Shown: piece after piece, positions 17,110-26,677 of the stretch
Numbering within the stretch: the first letter of the stretch is position 1
Layout: the number at the start of each line of letters is the position of its first letter
DNA from: a virus
DNA length: 64,000 nucleotides
IMG/VR virus record: IMGVR_UViG_3300027969_000043
Coordinates: 104,872-168,871 of that record
Strand: one strand, 5' to 3'
Made by a program: the position numbers and the translations under genes
Notes under the pieces: generated by a model
What the model saw: only the letters and a program-made list of their open reading frames with translations
What the model was told of the DNA's origin: nothing
Databases searched by the model: none

Positions 17110-18399
17110 TTAATATTTATCTTTATTTTCAACTCTATTAATTAAATCTTTAATTCTTTGAGTCGAAGGGTCAACATACGCAGTAGCTTCGTTTAATTGT
17201 TTTGAGCTACCTGTTGCAACCTCTTTGATTATTTTACTACCGATTGATTCGTTAACTGGCTTTCTGCTAGATAATTCGTTAATGATAGTTTTGTATAACT
17301 TTTTAGACTCTTTAAGGTTAGTTACTTCCTCATCAAATCTTTGAATTATTTTTTTCTTTTCTTCTTTAGTAGTAGAATGTTCCATGAATAACTTAGTTAC
17401 GTAACTTAAATTCGAATTGAAAACTACAGTTTCTACCAACATGCCTCTGAATTTCTTAAGAGCTTTTCTAAAGTCTTCATTTTCGGCTTTTAATTGTGTT
17501 GCTTCGTTTAACAATTTCTTGTACTTAACCTCAGCTTCAATGATAACATTTTTAGAAGACACGGATTCTTTTTTTACGCCTGGACCTTTTGTGTAAATGT
17601 CTGGAAGATTAGAATGACCACCAACGCTTTTACCAACACCAGATTTAATTTTTTCTTGTACAGGGTTTTCGTCAGTTTCTTCTACTTCAGCAACAACTTC
17701 GTCAGATTCGTCAGACTCTTCTAAATTAGCATCATCTTTGTCTTCATCTTCCATCATTGTTGAATCTTCACCCATAGCTATTTCATAAGTTAACTCTTCT
17801 ATTCCCTCATAGCCTTCTTCCATCTCATATCCTTCCTCTTCCATAGACTCATCGCCCATTTCAGATTGGCCGCCCATTCCAAGTGCACCTTTTTTAACGA
17901 TGTACTCGCCTGGTTCTGAGATGTTAAGGTGGATTTCATCACCAACAATTTCGATTTCATCATCACCACTCAATTTCTTGTAAATAGCGATAACGTCATC
18001 ATCTGATGCGTCAGTCATATCCAAATCATCTCCTCCTAGTGCATCGTCTGCACTCGTGCCTATTTCTTGGTCGTCTTCTGGACCAACTTCTGGAGACATT
18101 TCGTCGTCGTCATCAGATTCGTCGTCTCCGATTTCAATATCAGTATCATCATCTTCAGTACCTTCAACATCATCACCTTCTGGTGAATCAGTTTCGTCTC
18201 CTTCAGAATCAGAACCTTCAATCTCATCTTCAACGGCTTCTTCTTCGTAGCCAGCTTCTTCAAGCGACTCTTTCACCATACCATCAATTTCTTCTCTCGC
18301 AACGGAGCGAAGTATTTCTTTGGTGTTGGCATTTAAAGCTTCTTGGATAACTTTGATATCCAAAAGAGCTCCTTCATAAATTGATTTTTTTTCTGCCAT
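17110..18399 (-). CDS. Prohead scaffold core protein (gp22-like)
   Basis: 429 residues, extremely acidic in the first 250 (long D/E/S stretches), then helical and coiled-coil C-terminal part. Several (I/L)-x-E sites (IIEA, LLNEA, LVET, QLNEA) are spread through the C-terminal half, as expected for a scaffold that the prohead protease digests. Position directly between the protease and capsid genes is the gp21-gp22-gp23 order of T4. It assembles the head core and is removed before packaging. Confidence 0.82.
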   Translation of the reverse strand: MAEKKSIYEGALLDIKVIQEALNANTKEILRSVAREEIDGMVKESLEEAGYEEEAVEDEIEGSDSEGDETDSPEGDDVEGTEDDDTDIEIGDDESDDDDEMSPEVGPEDDQEIGTSADDALGGDDLDMTDASDDDVIAIYKKLSGDDEIEIVGDEIHLNISEPGEYIVKKGALGMGGQSEMGDESMEEEGYEMEEGYEGIEELTYEIAMGEDSTMMEDEDKDDANLEESDESDEVVAEVEETDENPVQEKIKSGVGKSVGGHSNLPDIYTKGPGVKKESVSSKNVIIEAEVKYKKLLNEATQLKAENEDFRKALKKFRGMLVETVVFNSNLSYVTKLFMEHSTTKEEKKKIIQRFDEEVTNLKESKKLYKTIINELSSRKPVNESIGSKIIKEVATGSSKQLNEATAYVDPSTQRIKDLINRVENKDKY

Positions 18400-18463
18400 T
18401 GTATTTTTTTTGTTATTTTAATTATTATTAAATAATAAATAGTGAGTACACCCCACGTACATA

Positions 18464-18471
18464 ATAAATAT
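18464..18471 (-). promoter_or_regulatory. Late-type promoter motif (scaffold and capsid genes)
   Basis: ATATTTAT on the minus strand, about 64 nt before the scaffold start. A related CTATTTAT lies closer to the gene. Confidence 0.45.
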
Positions 18472-18520
18472 GTAATTATTTATGAAAAATTCTTTTTTGC
18501 TAAAAAATTTAGAAATATAA

Positions 18521-19219
18521 TTAACCGATTAAGAAATTATCTAAACCCTCATTAAGATTTGATTTTTGTATGATTTTGTTTTCAACAAAGGGTTTTGCTT
18601 CTTCTCTGTTTTTAAACATCCAAGAGCCTGGGGTACTAGGCGCAGTAACAACGTCCCAACATATTAATTCAAAGTCGTCTTGAACAATGAAATCACCCTT
18701 GATTTCTTTTAATGAACCTACACCTCTAGAAGACACACCAATCATGATATTATTTCTTAATAAGTTTGCAACTTCGTCACCCTTTGTTGAAACAATACCG
18801 TAATTAATATACCCCTTGGTCATTAGGATTTCCATTTTACCCATTAGGGTTTTTCCTTCCCACCATGTTTGTATGATATTATGGGATACTCTATCACCAG
18901 CAATAACGCTAGATTCAGGGTGGTCTAATTCTCCAATCGCCCTTCTTTCCCTGATGGCTTGTTGATAAATTTCGTTTTGTGTTTTAAGTATTTCTTCTGG
19001 ATAAATCCTTCCGTTTCTATTTTTTACACCATATTTTTGGAGCACCACATAAACAACTAGGCTATCTGAGTCATCTTGACCCATTTCTAATTTTTTAAAC
19101 TCTCTTATAAGAGATTGGTTTTTAGGGTCACTAGGTGATATGAATCCAGCGTCATTTTCAATCAAATAACCTGTACCAACTTGACCAGCCTTTATTACTT
19201 TTAAATCCATATTTATCAT
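18521..19219 (-). CDS. Prohead core protease (gp21-like serine protease)
   Basis: 232 residues, close to T4 gp21 (212). KYGVKNRNGRIYP, then GELDHPESS (His100) and GVSSRGVGS (Ser163/164) are the signature blocks of the T4 prohead protease family, with His and Ser as catalytic residues. It cleaves scaffold, capsid and internal proteins after (I/L)-x-E. Its presence gives a basis for reading the many N-terminal L-x-E leaders in this window as processing sites. Start could be the ATG at 19219 or 19210. It is followed by the scaffold gene. Confidence 0.92.
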   Translation of the reverse strand: MINMDLKVIKAGQVGTGYLIENDAGFISPSDPKNQSLIREFKKLEMGQDDSDSLVVYVVLQKYGVKNRNGRIYPEEILKTQNEIYQQAIRERRAIGELDHPESSVIAGDRVSHNIIQTWWEGKTLMGKMEILMTKGYINYGIVSTKGDEVANLLRNNIMIGVSSRGVGSLKEIKGDFIVQDDFELICWDVVTAPSTPGSWMFKNREEAKPFVENKIIQKSNLNEGLDNFLIG

Positions 19220-19227
19220 TTATTACA

Positions 19228-19235
19228 ATAAATAT
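19228..19235 (-). promoter_or_regulatory. Late-type promoter motif (protease)
   Basis: ATATTTAT on the minus strand, 8 nt before the first possible ATG at 19219. Confidence 0.5.
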
Positions 19236-19247
19236 GTTAAAAGAATA

Positions 19248-19274
19248 AAAAACCCCGAATTAATCGGGGCTTTA
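19248..19274 (-). terminator. Intrinsic terminator
   Basis: Stem CCCCGA / TCGGGG with a T-rich flank on the minus strand, after the small gene ending at 19276. Confidence 0.8.
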
Positions 19275-19275
19275 T

Positions 19276-19434
19276 TTATCTTTTAATTTTATCATTTTTG
19301 TGAAAGGAATCAATTAACTCATTAATTGATATTAGTTTATCTTCAGTACTTAACGATGAATTTTGTAATATTTCACTTATTGGTAAAATGCAGTTATAGT
19401 ACATTTCAGTTCTTGTGTATACTAAATAGTTCAT
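19276..19434 (-). CDS. Small hypothetical protein
   Basis: 52 residues (MNYLVYTRTEMYYNCILP...). The frame is open further upstream but overlaps the preceding gene. ATG at 19434 lies one base after that gene's stop and is preferred. Short helical protein, no motif. Last gene before a terminator in the portal operon. Confidence 0.5.
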   Translation of the reverse strand: MNYLVYTRTEMYYNCILPISEILQNSSLSTEDKLISINELIDSFHKNDKIKR

Positions 19435-19435
19435 A

Positions 19436-19879
19436 TTATTTTTTTCTTTTGTAAAACTTAAAATACTCGTTATTTTCAAATACCGAATTAATAGATGTTT
19501 CGATTAGGTTATATATTGTTGGCTTTAACGCATCCGAATTTACTGGAATCTCATTTTTCATGTAAAGCGTCACTTCACAGTTTGTAAAACTTCTTTTACC
19601 ATACTTAACCCCCGATTCTCTAATATCAAAATCTACGATTGTTTTATCTTTAAAAAAAGGTACTAAAGTATTCGATTCAATCGAATTATAGACCGTTTGT
19701 CTTAAATTTTTATCGGTGTCTCGTATAACTCTATTATAATTTGATAACCCCTCTATTTTTGGTTCGGCCCACGCTGAAATATTAATATAAATTGCTTTTG
19801 GGTTTTTATTGTTTACACTACCATAAACAACATTGTAGTTTTTAAATTCGTTGACTTTTAATTCTTTTCCTTTTTTCAT
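19436..19879 (-). CDS. Hypothetical head-cluster protein
   Basis: 147 residues, basic, alternating beta-like strands (NVVYGSVNNKNPKAIYINISAW, SFTNCEVTLYMKNEIP). No family recognised. Located between portal and protease genes, where T4-like phages carry small head proteins, so a head role is plausible but unproven. Confidence 0.6.
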   Translation of the reverse strand: MKKGKELKVNEFKNYNVVYGSVNNKNPKAIYINISAWAEPKIEGLSNYNRVIRDTDKNLRQTVYNSIESNTLVPFFKDKTIVDFDIRESGVKYGKRSFTNCEVTLYMKNEIPVNSDALKPTIYNLIETSINSVFENNEYFKFYKRKK

Positions 19880-19940
19880 ATACCTGGTGTTTTTTATTCA
19901 AGTATAGTAAAAAATAATTAACCTGTCAATACCCCTAACC

Positions 19941-20273
19941 CTATTTTTTAAGGAAAAATATAACAAATCCTAGAACAATTTGTAAAAATGTGACAATAGC
20001 AACCGTAGCTACCCATTTATTTTTTTGACTATAAATTTCGTCTTTGGCTTCTTTCATTTGCTGCGGTGACCAAACGTCATTAACTTTTTCAATCCAAGCC
20101 TTGTGGTCAGAAACTAATCTTTCGGTATTTTTAAAATCTGATAACGTATTTTGCATTTCTTGAAAACGAGAATCTATATCTAGTCTCATTTTTTCATAGT
20201 TATCATTTAATCTTTCTAGTTCTTTAAGAACTAATTTACTATAATCACCCCAAGTTTCGTTTTGTGTGCTCAT
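19941..20273 (-). CDS. Small membrane-anchored coiled-coil protein
   Basis: 110 residues: a long charged coiled coil (KELERLNDNYEKMRLDIDSRF...) followed by one C-terminal membrane helix (WVATVAIVTFLQIVLGFVIFF) and a KK tail. The ATG at 20273 is preferred to a TTG three codons upstream. This C-tail-anchored topology suits a membrane-linked assembly factor or a lysis regulator. The T4 prohead initiates on the inner membrane, which gives one possible role. Confidence 0.6.
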   Translation of the reverse strand: MSTQNETWGDYSKLVLKELERLNDNYEKMRLDIDSRFQEMQNTLSDFKNTERLVSDHKAWIEKVNDVWSPQQMKEAKDEIYSQKNKWVATVAIVTFLQIVLGFVIFFLKK

Positions 20274-20275
20274 CT

Positions 20276-20527
20276 TTAACAAAATTTAAATTGACTCACC
20301 ATTATTTTTAAATTTTGAAACATTTTTTCGTAACATTTTACTTTCTCGTCAACATCTTTTTGGTCACTAATTTTTGACGCTTCCAAATCTATTATTTTAT
20401 TGATTTCAGACGCAATAATTTTATTATTATTGTCATCAGTTTCTTCTTCAAAACTATTTAAACAAAGTTTATCACTTAGTTCTTTAAGTTTATTTAAATT
20501 TGAACTTGTTTCAATAGAACTATTCAT
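20276..20527 (-). CDS. Small acidic helical protein
   Basis: 83 residues, acidic, helical (NKLKELSDKLCLNSFEEETDDN...). No motif. Two nt before the membrane-anchored gene, 22 nt after the 259-residue protein, so co-transcribed with the portal module. Confidence 0.6.
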   Translation of the reverse strand: MNSSIETSSNLNKLKELSDKLCLNSFEEETDDNNNKIIASEINKIIDLEASKISDQKDVDEKVKCYEKMFQNLKIMVSQFKFC

Positions 20528-20549
20528 TTTAATTATGAATTAAATTGTC

Positions 20550-21329
20550 TTAATTATCAATTAAGTTATTTTTCAATTCCATAAGTTTAGAAATCTTATC
20601 AAGAAATTTATCGTTGTCAATTTCTTGGTCTTCTAATAACTTAGCTTTAACCTTTAATAATTTTTCTTTAGCTTCACCTGATTCTTCAGTTAACAACGTA
20701 TCAATTATCTTAACACACTCATTAACTTCTTTTTGGTATAACTCTTTTTTCGCGTCAACATCTGGATTGATTAAAACCTTGATTACTTCTTTGTCAGCCT
20801 CGCTTAATGATGAATATTTGTCATTATATTTCTCAACCATTAATTTTGATAACATACTTAACGGTAAATCAAAACTCTCGTTGACTTCTTTTGGTTTATT
20901 GGCTAAAATATAATCTGTTATATTTTTAACCTCGGTCATAACGCTCTCAATATTTTGAGGTGTTTTATTAATAAACGTTAATTTTGTGATTGATTCGTGT
21001 AAATTCGATAAATTATATTTATCATCAACATTGTGTTTAATACCAATCAACATTGATGCCAATTTTGAATTTTCTTTCAAAATATCTTTTTGATTATACT
21101 TTTCTAATAATCTTAAGTTTTCTGAAACAAAAGAAAAAACAGATAATGAATCATCACCTATTTTATTTTCTATATTACTATAAATTAAAAATTGAGTTCT
21201 TAATATTTCACTTTCTTTAATTGTTTTAATGTATTTTTTAAACAACTTTTTAGTGTTTTCATCTTTTTTTGCAATAGCCTCAACTAGTAAATTATTGAAC
21301 GTATTTTTAATTTTACCAAAATTTTGCAT
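20550..21329 (-). CDS. Helical head-cluster protein with an N-terminal L-x-E site
   Basis: 259 residues, almost entirely helical and Lys/Glu/Leu-rich. The N-terminus MQNFGKIKNTFNNLLVE contains L-V-E17 followed by Ala, matching the processing motif. A core or internal head protein is inferred from position between portal and protease genes and from this motif. No sequence family recognised. Confidence 0.62.
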   Translation of the reverse strand: MQNFGKIKNTFNNLLVEAIAKKDENTKKLFKKYIKTIKESEILRTQFLIYSNIENKIGDDSLSVFSFVSENLRLLEKYNQKDILKENSKLASMLIGIKHNVDDKYNLSNLHESITKLTFINKTPQNIESVMTEVKNITDYILANKPKEVNESFDLPLSMLSKLMVEKYNDKYSSLSEADKEVIKVLINPDVDAKKELYQKEVNECVKIIDTLLTEESGEAKEKLLKVKAKLLEDQEIDNDKFLDKISKLMELKNNLIDN

Positions 21330-21346
21330 TAGTACTATTTTACTTT

Positions 21347-21354
21347 ATAAATAT
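21347..21354 (-). promoter_or_regulatory. Late-type promoter motif
   Basis: ATATTTAT on the minus strand, 17 nt before the start at 21329. Confidence 0.5.
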
Positions 21355-21379
21355 CATTATTTGTATGAAAAAAAATAAA

Positions 21380-23425
21380 TTATTTGTTTAACATGTCATC
21401 AATATCGTTAATCATATTGTTAATACCCTCATTTATTTTTAAATTTTTATTGTAAATTTTGGTATTTTCTATTGGTTTAGGTTCGTTATCAACCATAGTG
21501 ATTAACCTGTCAACAAATATAGATTTATATTTTTCAGCCCTTTCGTTTAATTTATTTTGAATTTTTTTCTTTTCCTCAACTAATAAATTATCAATTCTTT
21601 TAATTTCTTCAGCGGTTGTTTCAGCTGCGGTCTCTTCAGCACCAGCAACTTCACCAGCAGCCGCTGCTTCACCACCAGCTTCAGTAGAAGCTGCCGCTTC
21701 TTCACCCTCAGCACCAGCTTCACCACCACTAAAATCTAAATCAGTTTCAGTTGTACCACCACCACCAAATCCGCCACCTAATCCAGCTGTGCTACCACCG
21801 CCTCCACCTCCACCCGCAGGGGCTGCACCACCATCAGCTGCCGCACCACCGCCACCTTCCATTGCAGCATTAATATCACCATAAATTCTATCAACAGTAT
21901 CAAACATACCAGTATGCTTGATAACTTGTGCTGTATTTGCAATTTCTGCAGCTGCTGCTTTTTCCATTCTTTGCTCTAGAAGGTCTTGCTTGATATCGTC
22001 ATCAGACCAACCAAGAATTTCTCTCTTAGCTCTTGTCATTGACATAGCACCAAAACCATTACCAGCATCAGAAACAGCATCTTTGTACAACGTAACTTTT
22101 AATTGCGTATGTTCAACCTTAAGCATTTCGGCCTGTGTTGATGGGTTATTTAATGTTAATGTAAAATTATCCAAATCATCCTCAAAACCCAATACGTATA
22201 AGTGAATGATAACAATTTTATTTAATTCTTGTAACATTGCTTGCTGTATTCTATTAACGGTTCTAGAGAATCTGATATCCTGAAGCGCTAGGTTTTTACC
22301 CTCACCAGTTGTTTCATCAAAACCTAAAAATGGTTTAGGAACTCTTAGTGCTGTAAATAATTTTTTCTGTAAGTATTCAATATCGGCTATCTGGTCTAGA
22401 TTAGCAGCACCAGGCAACGTATCAATCGGATTTGGTGCGTCCTCGGTTCTTACTGGAATGAAGTAATCTTGGTCGTTTGATAATTGATTGTATCTTAAAT
22501 CAATTTGACCTGTTGCGGGGTCAACAATAGGTGCTCTTTTAAATCTATTGGCAATTTCATTTACGTATGCTTCAACATCCTTATCATCAATATTACCAAC
22601 ATAAATTTTATATATCCTTCTTTCTGGTGCTCTAGTAACACGATATACCAACATAGCATCTTCAGAAAGAATTAGTTGTTTCCAAATTCTTCTAGCCTTT
22701 TCCAAAACAGATGTACCGTATGGTAATCTTCTATCATCACCTAACAATCTAAAGTGCGCCATTTGCCAAGAATTAAACTCAACGTCACGACCTCTCCAGT
22801 AAAATTTAACCTTGTCTGATATATAATTTTCATCTGTTTTTTGTGTTAGCATATCAAATAAGCCACCATCACGTCTTTCCATTTCATAGTTTGGCATTTG
22901 TTTAACACCAACAACACCATTCTCATCGTCAATGTTAAGGTACACAAAATTATCACCATATTTACAAGTATTTCTTGTCCACATTGGTAACGATGTATGT
23001 ATATCAAGTCTATTAAACAATAAATCCTCAACTATACCCTTAACTCTTTTGCTTTCAGAATAAACATTAACCATTCTACCGCTAGAATTTAATGTTGTTG
23101 ATTCCTCCATCATGATATCCAAAGCAGCAGCAATTTCTGGATAAAATTCCATTGCTTCAAAATCAGAATAAGAACCAATTCTAGTTGTTTCATAATTTAC
23201 AGCTTGTTGAAATAACCCAGTCTCAACTTTTTTCCATACTTGTCCTAAGTATCTATTTTGTTGCGCTTGTAATTTTGCTGTTTCGTATTCTTGCTTATCT
23301 GTTGTCTTTAGTAAGACATCCTTATTAATATTAAACCTTTGAGGTGCAGGTTCATTAATTTTAAATCCTTCAGGTCCTAATATTTTGCCTAGTTTCTGAA
23401 ATATGGTTAAATTATTTTTTGCCAT
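21380..23425 (-). CDS. Portal protein (T4 gp20-like)
   Basis: 681 residues. Recognisable portal blocks: EFYPEIAAALDIMMEEST, KYGDNFVYLNID, RAPERRIYKIYVGN and RVPKPFLGFDE. T4 gp20 (524 residues) forms the dodecameric ring that seeds head assembly and passes DNA. The extra length is a Gly/Ala/Glu-rich low-complexity linker (roughly 525-615) followed by a charged helical tail, which is unusual and may extend into the head or contact the core. It lies between terminase and protease genes as in T4. Confidence 0.93.
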   Translation of the reverse strand: MAKNNLTIFQKLGKILGPEGFKINEPAPQRFNINKDVLLKTTDKQEYETAKLQAQQNRYLGQVWKKVETGLFQQAVNYETTRIGSYSDFEAMEFYPEIAAALDIMMEESTTLNSSGRMVNVYSESKRVKGIVEDLLFNRLDIHTSLPMWTRNTCKYGDNFVYLNIDDENGVVGVKQMPNYEMERRDGGLFDMLTQKTDENYISDKVKFYWRGRDVEFNSWQMAHFRLLGDDRRLPYGTSVLEKARRIWKQLILSEDAMLVYRVTRAPERRIYKIYVGNIDDKDVEAYVNEIANRFKRAPIVDPATGQIDLRYNQLSNDQDYFIPVRTEDAPNPIDTLPGAANLDQIADIEYLQKKLFTALRVPKPFLGFDETTGEGKNLALQDIRFSRTVNRIQQAMLQELNKIVIIHLYVLGFEDDLDNFTLTLNNPSTQAEMLKVEHTQLKVTLYKDAVSDAGNGFGAMSMTRAKREILGWSDDDIKQDLLEQRMEKAAAAEIANTAQVIKHTGMFDTVDRIYGDINAAMEGGGGAAADGGAAPAGGGGGGGSTAGLGGGFGGGGTTETDLDFSGGEAGAEGEEAAASTEAGGEAAAAGEVAGAEETAAETTAEEIKRIDNLLVEEKKKIQNKLNERAEKYKSIFVDRLITMVDNEPKPIENTKIYNKNLKINEGINNMINDIDDMLNK

Positions 23426-23467
23426 TTTTTTTATTTAATTATAACGATTTTTTAATTTAAATCAAGT

Positions 23468-23713
23468 TTATTTTACATAATCACATTCTACATATGCCAA
23501 TCTTTGTTGTTCACCATTAAATACTGATATGTCATAAACATAAGTACAAATCCAATCTTGACCTTGTGAGCCTGGTAAAGCGTCACAATATGATTTTTTA
23601 TCACCCGTATTTTTTCCTTTGCTATATGTTGGGGTTTGGGGTGTCCAAGTATATAAATAATTGCCATAAGTTTTTATGGCGTATTTACCTCTAGATTCTG
23701 GTTTAGTACTCAT
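23468..23713 (-). CDS. Small hypothetical protein between terminase and portal genes
   Basis: 81 residues, Tyr- and Lys-rich with three Cys (SYCDALPG, DWICTYVYD, VECDYVK). Probably a compact beta domain; no family known. Eleven nt downstream of the terminase stop, so in the same transcript. Confidence 0.6.
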   Translation of the reverse strand: MSTKPESRGKYAIKTYGNYLYTWTPQTPTYSKGKNTGDKKSYCDALPGSQGQDWICTYVYDISVFNGEQQRLAYVECDYVK

Positions 23714-23724
23714 ATTATATTTTT

Positions 23725-25506
23725 TTATTTTGAACCGCTAAATAACCACATATACTGACCTTTTGGGTCCTGCATATTTTTAGCAACAACTGGGCTAAAA
23801 TTTGGTTTCGGTGCGGCTGTTTTATGTCTATTTTCTTTCGATACAAACCCATTACCTCTCTGCGCATCAGTATCAACTTGGGTTGTACTTGCTACCCAAC
23901 TATTTAACATAGCTTTAGTTTGTTTTTCTAACTTCTCAAGATTTTTAAATGAATGCTCTATAACCCATAAACACATTGCCATTGACATAATTAAATCATC
24001 ATGATACCCGTCCATATGGTCAGCGCGGCCATTTTTATAAATAAACGTTTTCATTTCTGAAATCATTCTAGCCGACCTTATCTTAACAATGTTGTTTCTA
24101 ATCTTTTCTTCAAAGTTTGAAACCATTTGTGTTCGGATTGAACTTACCTGAAGGCCAGGCACCTTGTTATCTTTTTTATAAGCATCCATTTGTCTTTGCT
24201 TGGTTGACAATATTTTACCGTTAGGTGTATCATAATGCAAACGTTTGTAATCAAATTCCAATAATTTTAACACCGTTGAAACACCCATACCACCAGTTAT
24301 ATCGACAACCGTATATGCTTTGTATAGCTCGCCATACTCCTCAACCAATTGAGCTAATAAATCTGGCTGTATTTTACCCTGATATTCCATAACTTGCTCC
24401 ATTGTTGTAAAATCCAACATAACTATTGTGGACGAATCCTCGCTATCACCTCTAGATACATCGACACCCATTATATATTGGTGCCCTTCCTCAGGTTGTT
24501 TCCAAATCCAAACTTCATTTTCAGCCCCACTAACAAATTCTGGTTCCATAACATTTAATCTATCCTGCTCTTGAATAATGTCCTCGCTGATAACGTTACC
24601 ACCAGAACCAATAAATGATACGTCCAATTCCTGCGCTATCATTCTAGAATCATTATTCATACCCCTACACATTTCTTCATACCAAGATGACGTAGGTTTA
24701 AACCCCCCATCAATCATTCTAGTATATGAATCAAAACAAAACTCAATCTCATCAAATATCTCATCACCCTTAACCCATTTAAGGTCTTTATTATACCTTA
24801 AATCTTCATACCATTTCATTTCAATGATATTAAAGTTGTTCTTTTTTGCTTTTGATTGGGCGTATGTTTCATAATAAAGTTTATCCATACCATTTGGTGT
24901 TGATATAAGCGTGGCCTTACCACCAGTACCAAGCGCTGTTAACGCAGCACCAAACACAATAGCACCATTATCAATATATGCGGCCTCATCCATAACAAGA
25001 TATGTCGGCGTAAAACCTCTAAGGGCATCTTTTGAAGTTGCAACCGCTTTTACACGGCTACCGTTTGGTAATTTTATTTCTTTTTTGGAATCTGTAATGA
25101 AAATACTTTTTGATTCATTTTTGTGTGAACCATAATACTCTGGGCCCCAAACCCATCTAGGTAATTGTGAAACAAAATCTTTAATTTTGGCCAAGAATTC
25201 AAAAGCCAATTCTTGCTTATTTGCGATGATAAGAACCGCTTCTGGATTCTCTTCATCGGCAAAACCTACCTTAATTGATAGATAAGCTGCTGTTGTTGTA
25301 GATACACCCGCCTGTCTAGGTTTAGTTATTAAATTAAACCTATGATGCTCATAAGCGTGGCAAATTTCTTTTTGTCTTGGGAATAGTTTAAATTGAACAA
25401 AGCCTTCTTGGGTTTTATCAAATGTTTCTAAATAAGTCTCAATAGCGTATATTGGGCTAGATAAACATTTTGCATACTCCTTCATTATTTCTTGTCTTGT
25501 CAACAT
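23725..25506 (-). CDS. Terminase large subunit (T4 gp17-like)
   Basis: 593 residues (T4 gp17: 610). The ATPase domain has TKPRQAGVST at 61-70 (Walker A variant) and YLVMDEAA at 169-176 (Walker B with catalytic Glu). The nuclease domain has IMGVDVSRGDSEDSS (Asp349), VDITGGMGV (Asp402) and DGYHDDLIMSM (Asp503/504), the three acidic positions of the RNase H-like headful nuclease. It packages DNA through the portal. Upstream of it lies a glycosyltransferase rather than the usual tail genes. Confidence 0.96.
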   Translation of the reverse strand: MLTRQEIMKEYAKCLSSPIYAIETYLETFDKTQEGFVQFKLFPRQKEICHAYEHHRFNLITKPRQAGVSTTTAAYLSIKVGFADEENPEAVLIIANKQELAFEFLAKIKDFVSQLPRWVWGPEYYGSHKNESKSIFITDSKKEIKLPNGSRVKAVATSKDALRGFTPTYLVMDEAAYIDNGAIVFGAALTALGTGGKATLISTPNGMDKLYYETYAQSKAKKNNFNIIEMKWYEDLRYNKDLKWVKGDEIFDEIEFCFDSYTRMIDGGFKPTSSWYEEMCRGMNNDSRMIAQELDVSFIGSGGNVISEDIIQEQDRLNVMEPEFVSGAENEVWIWKQPEEGHQYIMGVDVSRGDSEDSSTIVMLDFTTMEQVMEYQGKIQPDLLAQLVEEYGELYKAYTVVDITGGMGVSTVLKLLEFDYKRLHYDTPNGKILSTKQRQMDAYKKDNKVPGLQVSSIRTQMVSNFEEKIRNNIVKIRSARMISEMKTFIYKNGRADHMDGYHDDLIMSMAMCLWVIEHSFKNLEKLEKQTKAMLNSWVASTTQVDTDAQRGNGFVSKENRHKTAAPKPNFSPVVAKNMQDPKGQYMWLFSGSK

Positions 25507-25519
25507 ATTCTTTTTACTA

Positions 25520-25527
25520 ATAAATAT
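25520..25527 (-). promoter_or_regulatory. Late-type promoter motif (terminase)
   Basis: ATATTTAT on the minus strand, 13 nt before the terminase start. Confidence 0.5.
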
Positions 25528-25552
25528 GCTAGTAGACGATTAAAACCGTATT

Positions 25553-26578
25553 TTAATGTTTTTTGAAATATTTAACCCATGCTTTTGTTGCAACCTCACC
25601 AGTCATGATAAGCCCTAATTTATTTAATTTTTGAAAATTAAATCTTCTAAACCTGTAAGCAAATTTCATTTTTTTTACGATATCATCACTTGATGTTTGG
25701 TTAGCTTTATAAAAACAACTTAACCAATTAATCTCATTAGAACCAACAATTGGTATATTATTAGAAACAAAATCAGCGGCAACAATATTAAATGTTTCGT
25801 TTAACGATACTTGTAATCCAATGTCCATTTTACGGATAACATCATTAAAATCTTCATGGCTATACCACGGATGTTCAACTAACGTATGAACTTCTTGGTT
25901 CTCAAATAACGCTCTAATATTTCTTAAAGCGCTATCACCCTTTTCAATCCTTTCACTGTTTATATGAAAGTGAACTGGTTTGGTAATTTTATTCCCAAAA
26001 TCAATAGCGGACACTGCTTGTATTAGTTGATTTTTCATTGGTCTTATCGCACCAAAACAACCTATATCAACATGATTCTTATCTTTAAAAATATTTTTGT
26101 CAGCCCCTACCACAGGATAATAGTTTGGTAAAAAAATCATATTTTTAACACCAGCTTTTTTCAAATCACCATACATTTTTTCAGTATTTGGGGCGATATG
26201 AATTTTGTTCCTCTTACCCATTTTATCATATATAAAAATCCATTCCATTGCCATACCCTCATTTGCTATGAACGGCATTTCGGAGTGTAATCTAATAATC
26301 CAATTTACTTTTGGATGTAATTTATGTAACGCATCAAATTTTTCTGGTATCACCCAAAGAGCTTCGATAATAACATGTGTTGGTTTATATTTTGAAACTT
26401 CTCTATCAATACAATTGTTATCATCAACTTGTACTAAGTTAGATTCAATGCCATTACGATTAAGCATTTCGTTTACAAACGTTGCGCTATTAAAAAGACC
26501 TGAATGCAACGTTTTTGCTGTTGGCATGTTATACAGTCTTCTCTTTTTTAAAACAAATAAAATTTTTGGGGTTGTCAT
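25553..26578 (-). CDS. Glycosyltransferase-like protein, GT-B fold
   Basis: 341 residues. The C-terminal half has IGCFGAIRPMKNQLIQ and SLNETFNIVAADFVSNNIPIVGS, a GT4-like arrangement with a conserved Glu. The N-terminus (KILFVLKKRRLYN) is a Rossmann-like first strand. It probably transfers a sugar, acceptor unknown. Placement inside the head operon, directly before the terminase, suggests glycosylation of a virion component or of packaged DNA, which is inference. It has its own ATATTTAT motif. Confidence 0.7.
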   Translation of the reverse strand: MTTPKILFVLKKRRLYNMPTAKTLHSGLFNSATFVNEMLNRNGIESNLVQVDDNNCIDREVSKYKPTHVIIEALWVIPEKFDALHKLHPKVNWIIRLHSEMPFIANEGMAMEWIFIYDKMGKRNKIHIAPNTEKMYGDLKKAGVKNMIFLPNYYPVVGADKNIFKDKNHVDIGCFGAIRPMKNQLIQAVSAIDFGNKITKPVHFHINSERIEKGDSALRNIRALFENQEVHTLVEHPWYSHEDFNDVIRKMDIGLQVSLNETFNIVAADFVSNNIPIVGSNEINWLSCFYKANQTSSDDIVKKMKFAYRFRRFNFQKLNKLGLIMTGEVATKAWVKYFKKH

Positions 26579-26592
26579 GTGAGGCTTTTTTA

Positions 26593-26600
26593 ATAAATAT
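26593..26600 (-). promoter_or_regulatory. Late-type promoter motif
   Basis: ATATTTAT on the minus strand, 14 nt before the start at 26578. Confidence 0.5.
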
Positions 26601-26643
26601 AACTTACCCCCGCATTTTATAAACTATTTTTTAAAAAAAATGT

Positions 26644-26671
26644 AAAAAAAAACACTCATTTTTGAGTGTCT
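26644..26671 (-). terminator. Intrinsic terminator
   Basis: Stem ACACTCA / TGAGTGT followed on the minus strand by a T-rich run, after the gene ending at 26678. Confidence 0.8.
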
Positions 26672-26677
26672 TAATTT

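Noticed and set aside
17094-17125. ATAAATAT-like sequence before the capsid gene as a late promoter
   Set aside because: The motif is in the opposite orientation here and lies in the scaffold gene end. Capsid expression may come from upstream or from a variant not recognised.
17900-18350. Plus-strand and alternative minus-strand frames within the scaffold gene
   Set aside because: They are shadows of the acidic repetitive coding sequence.
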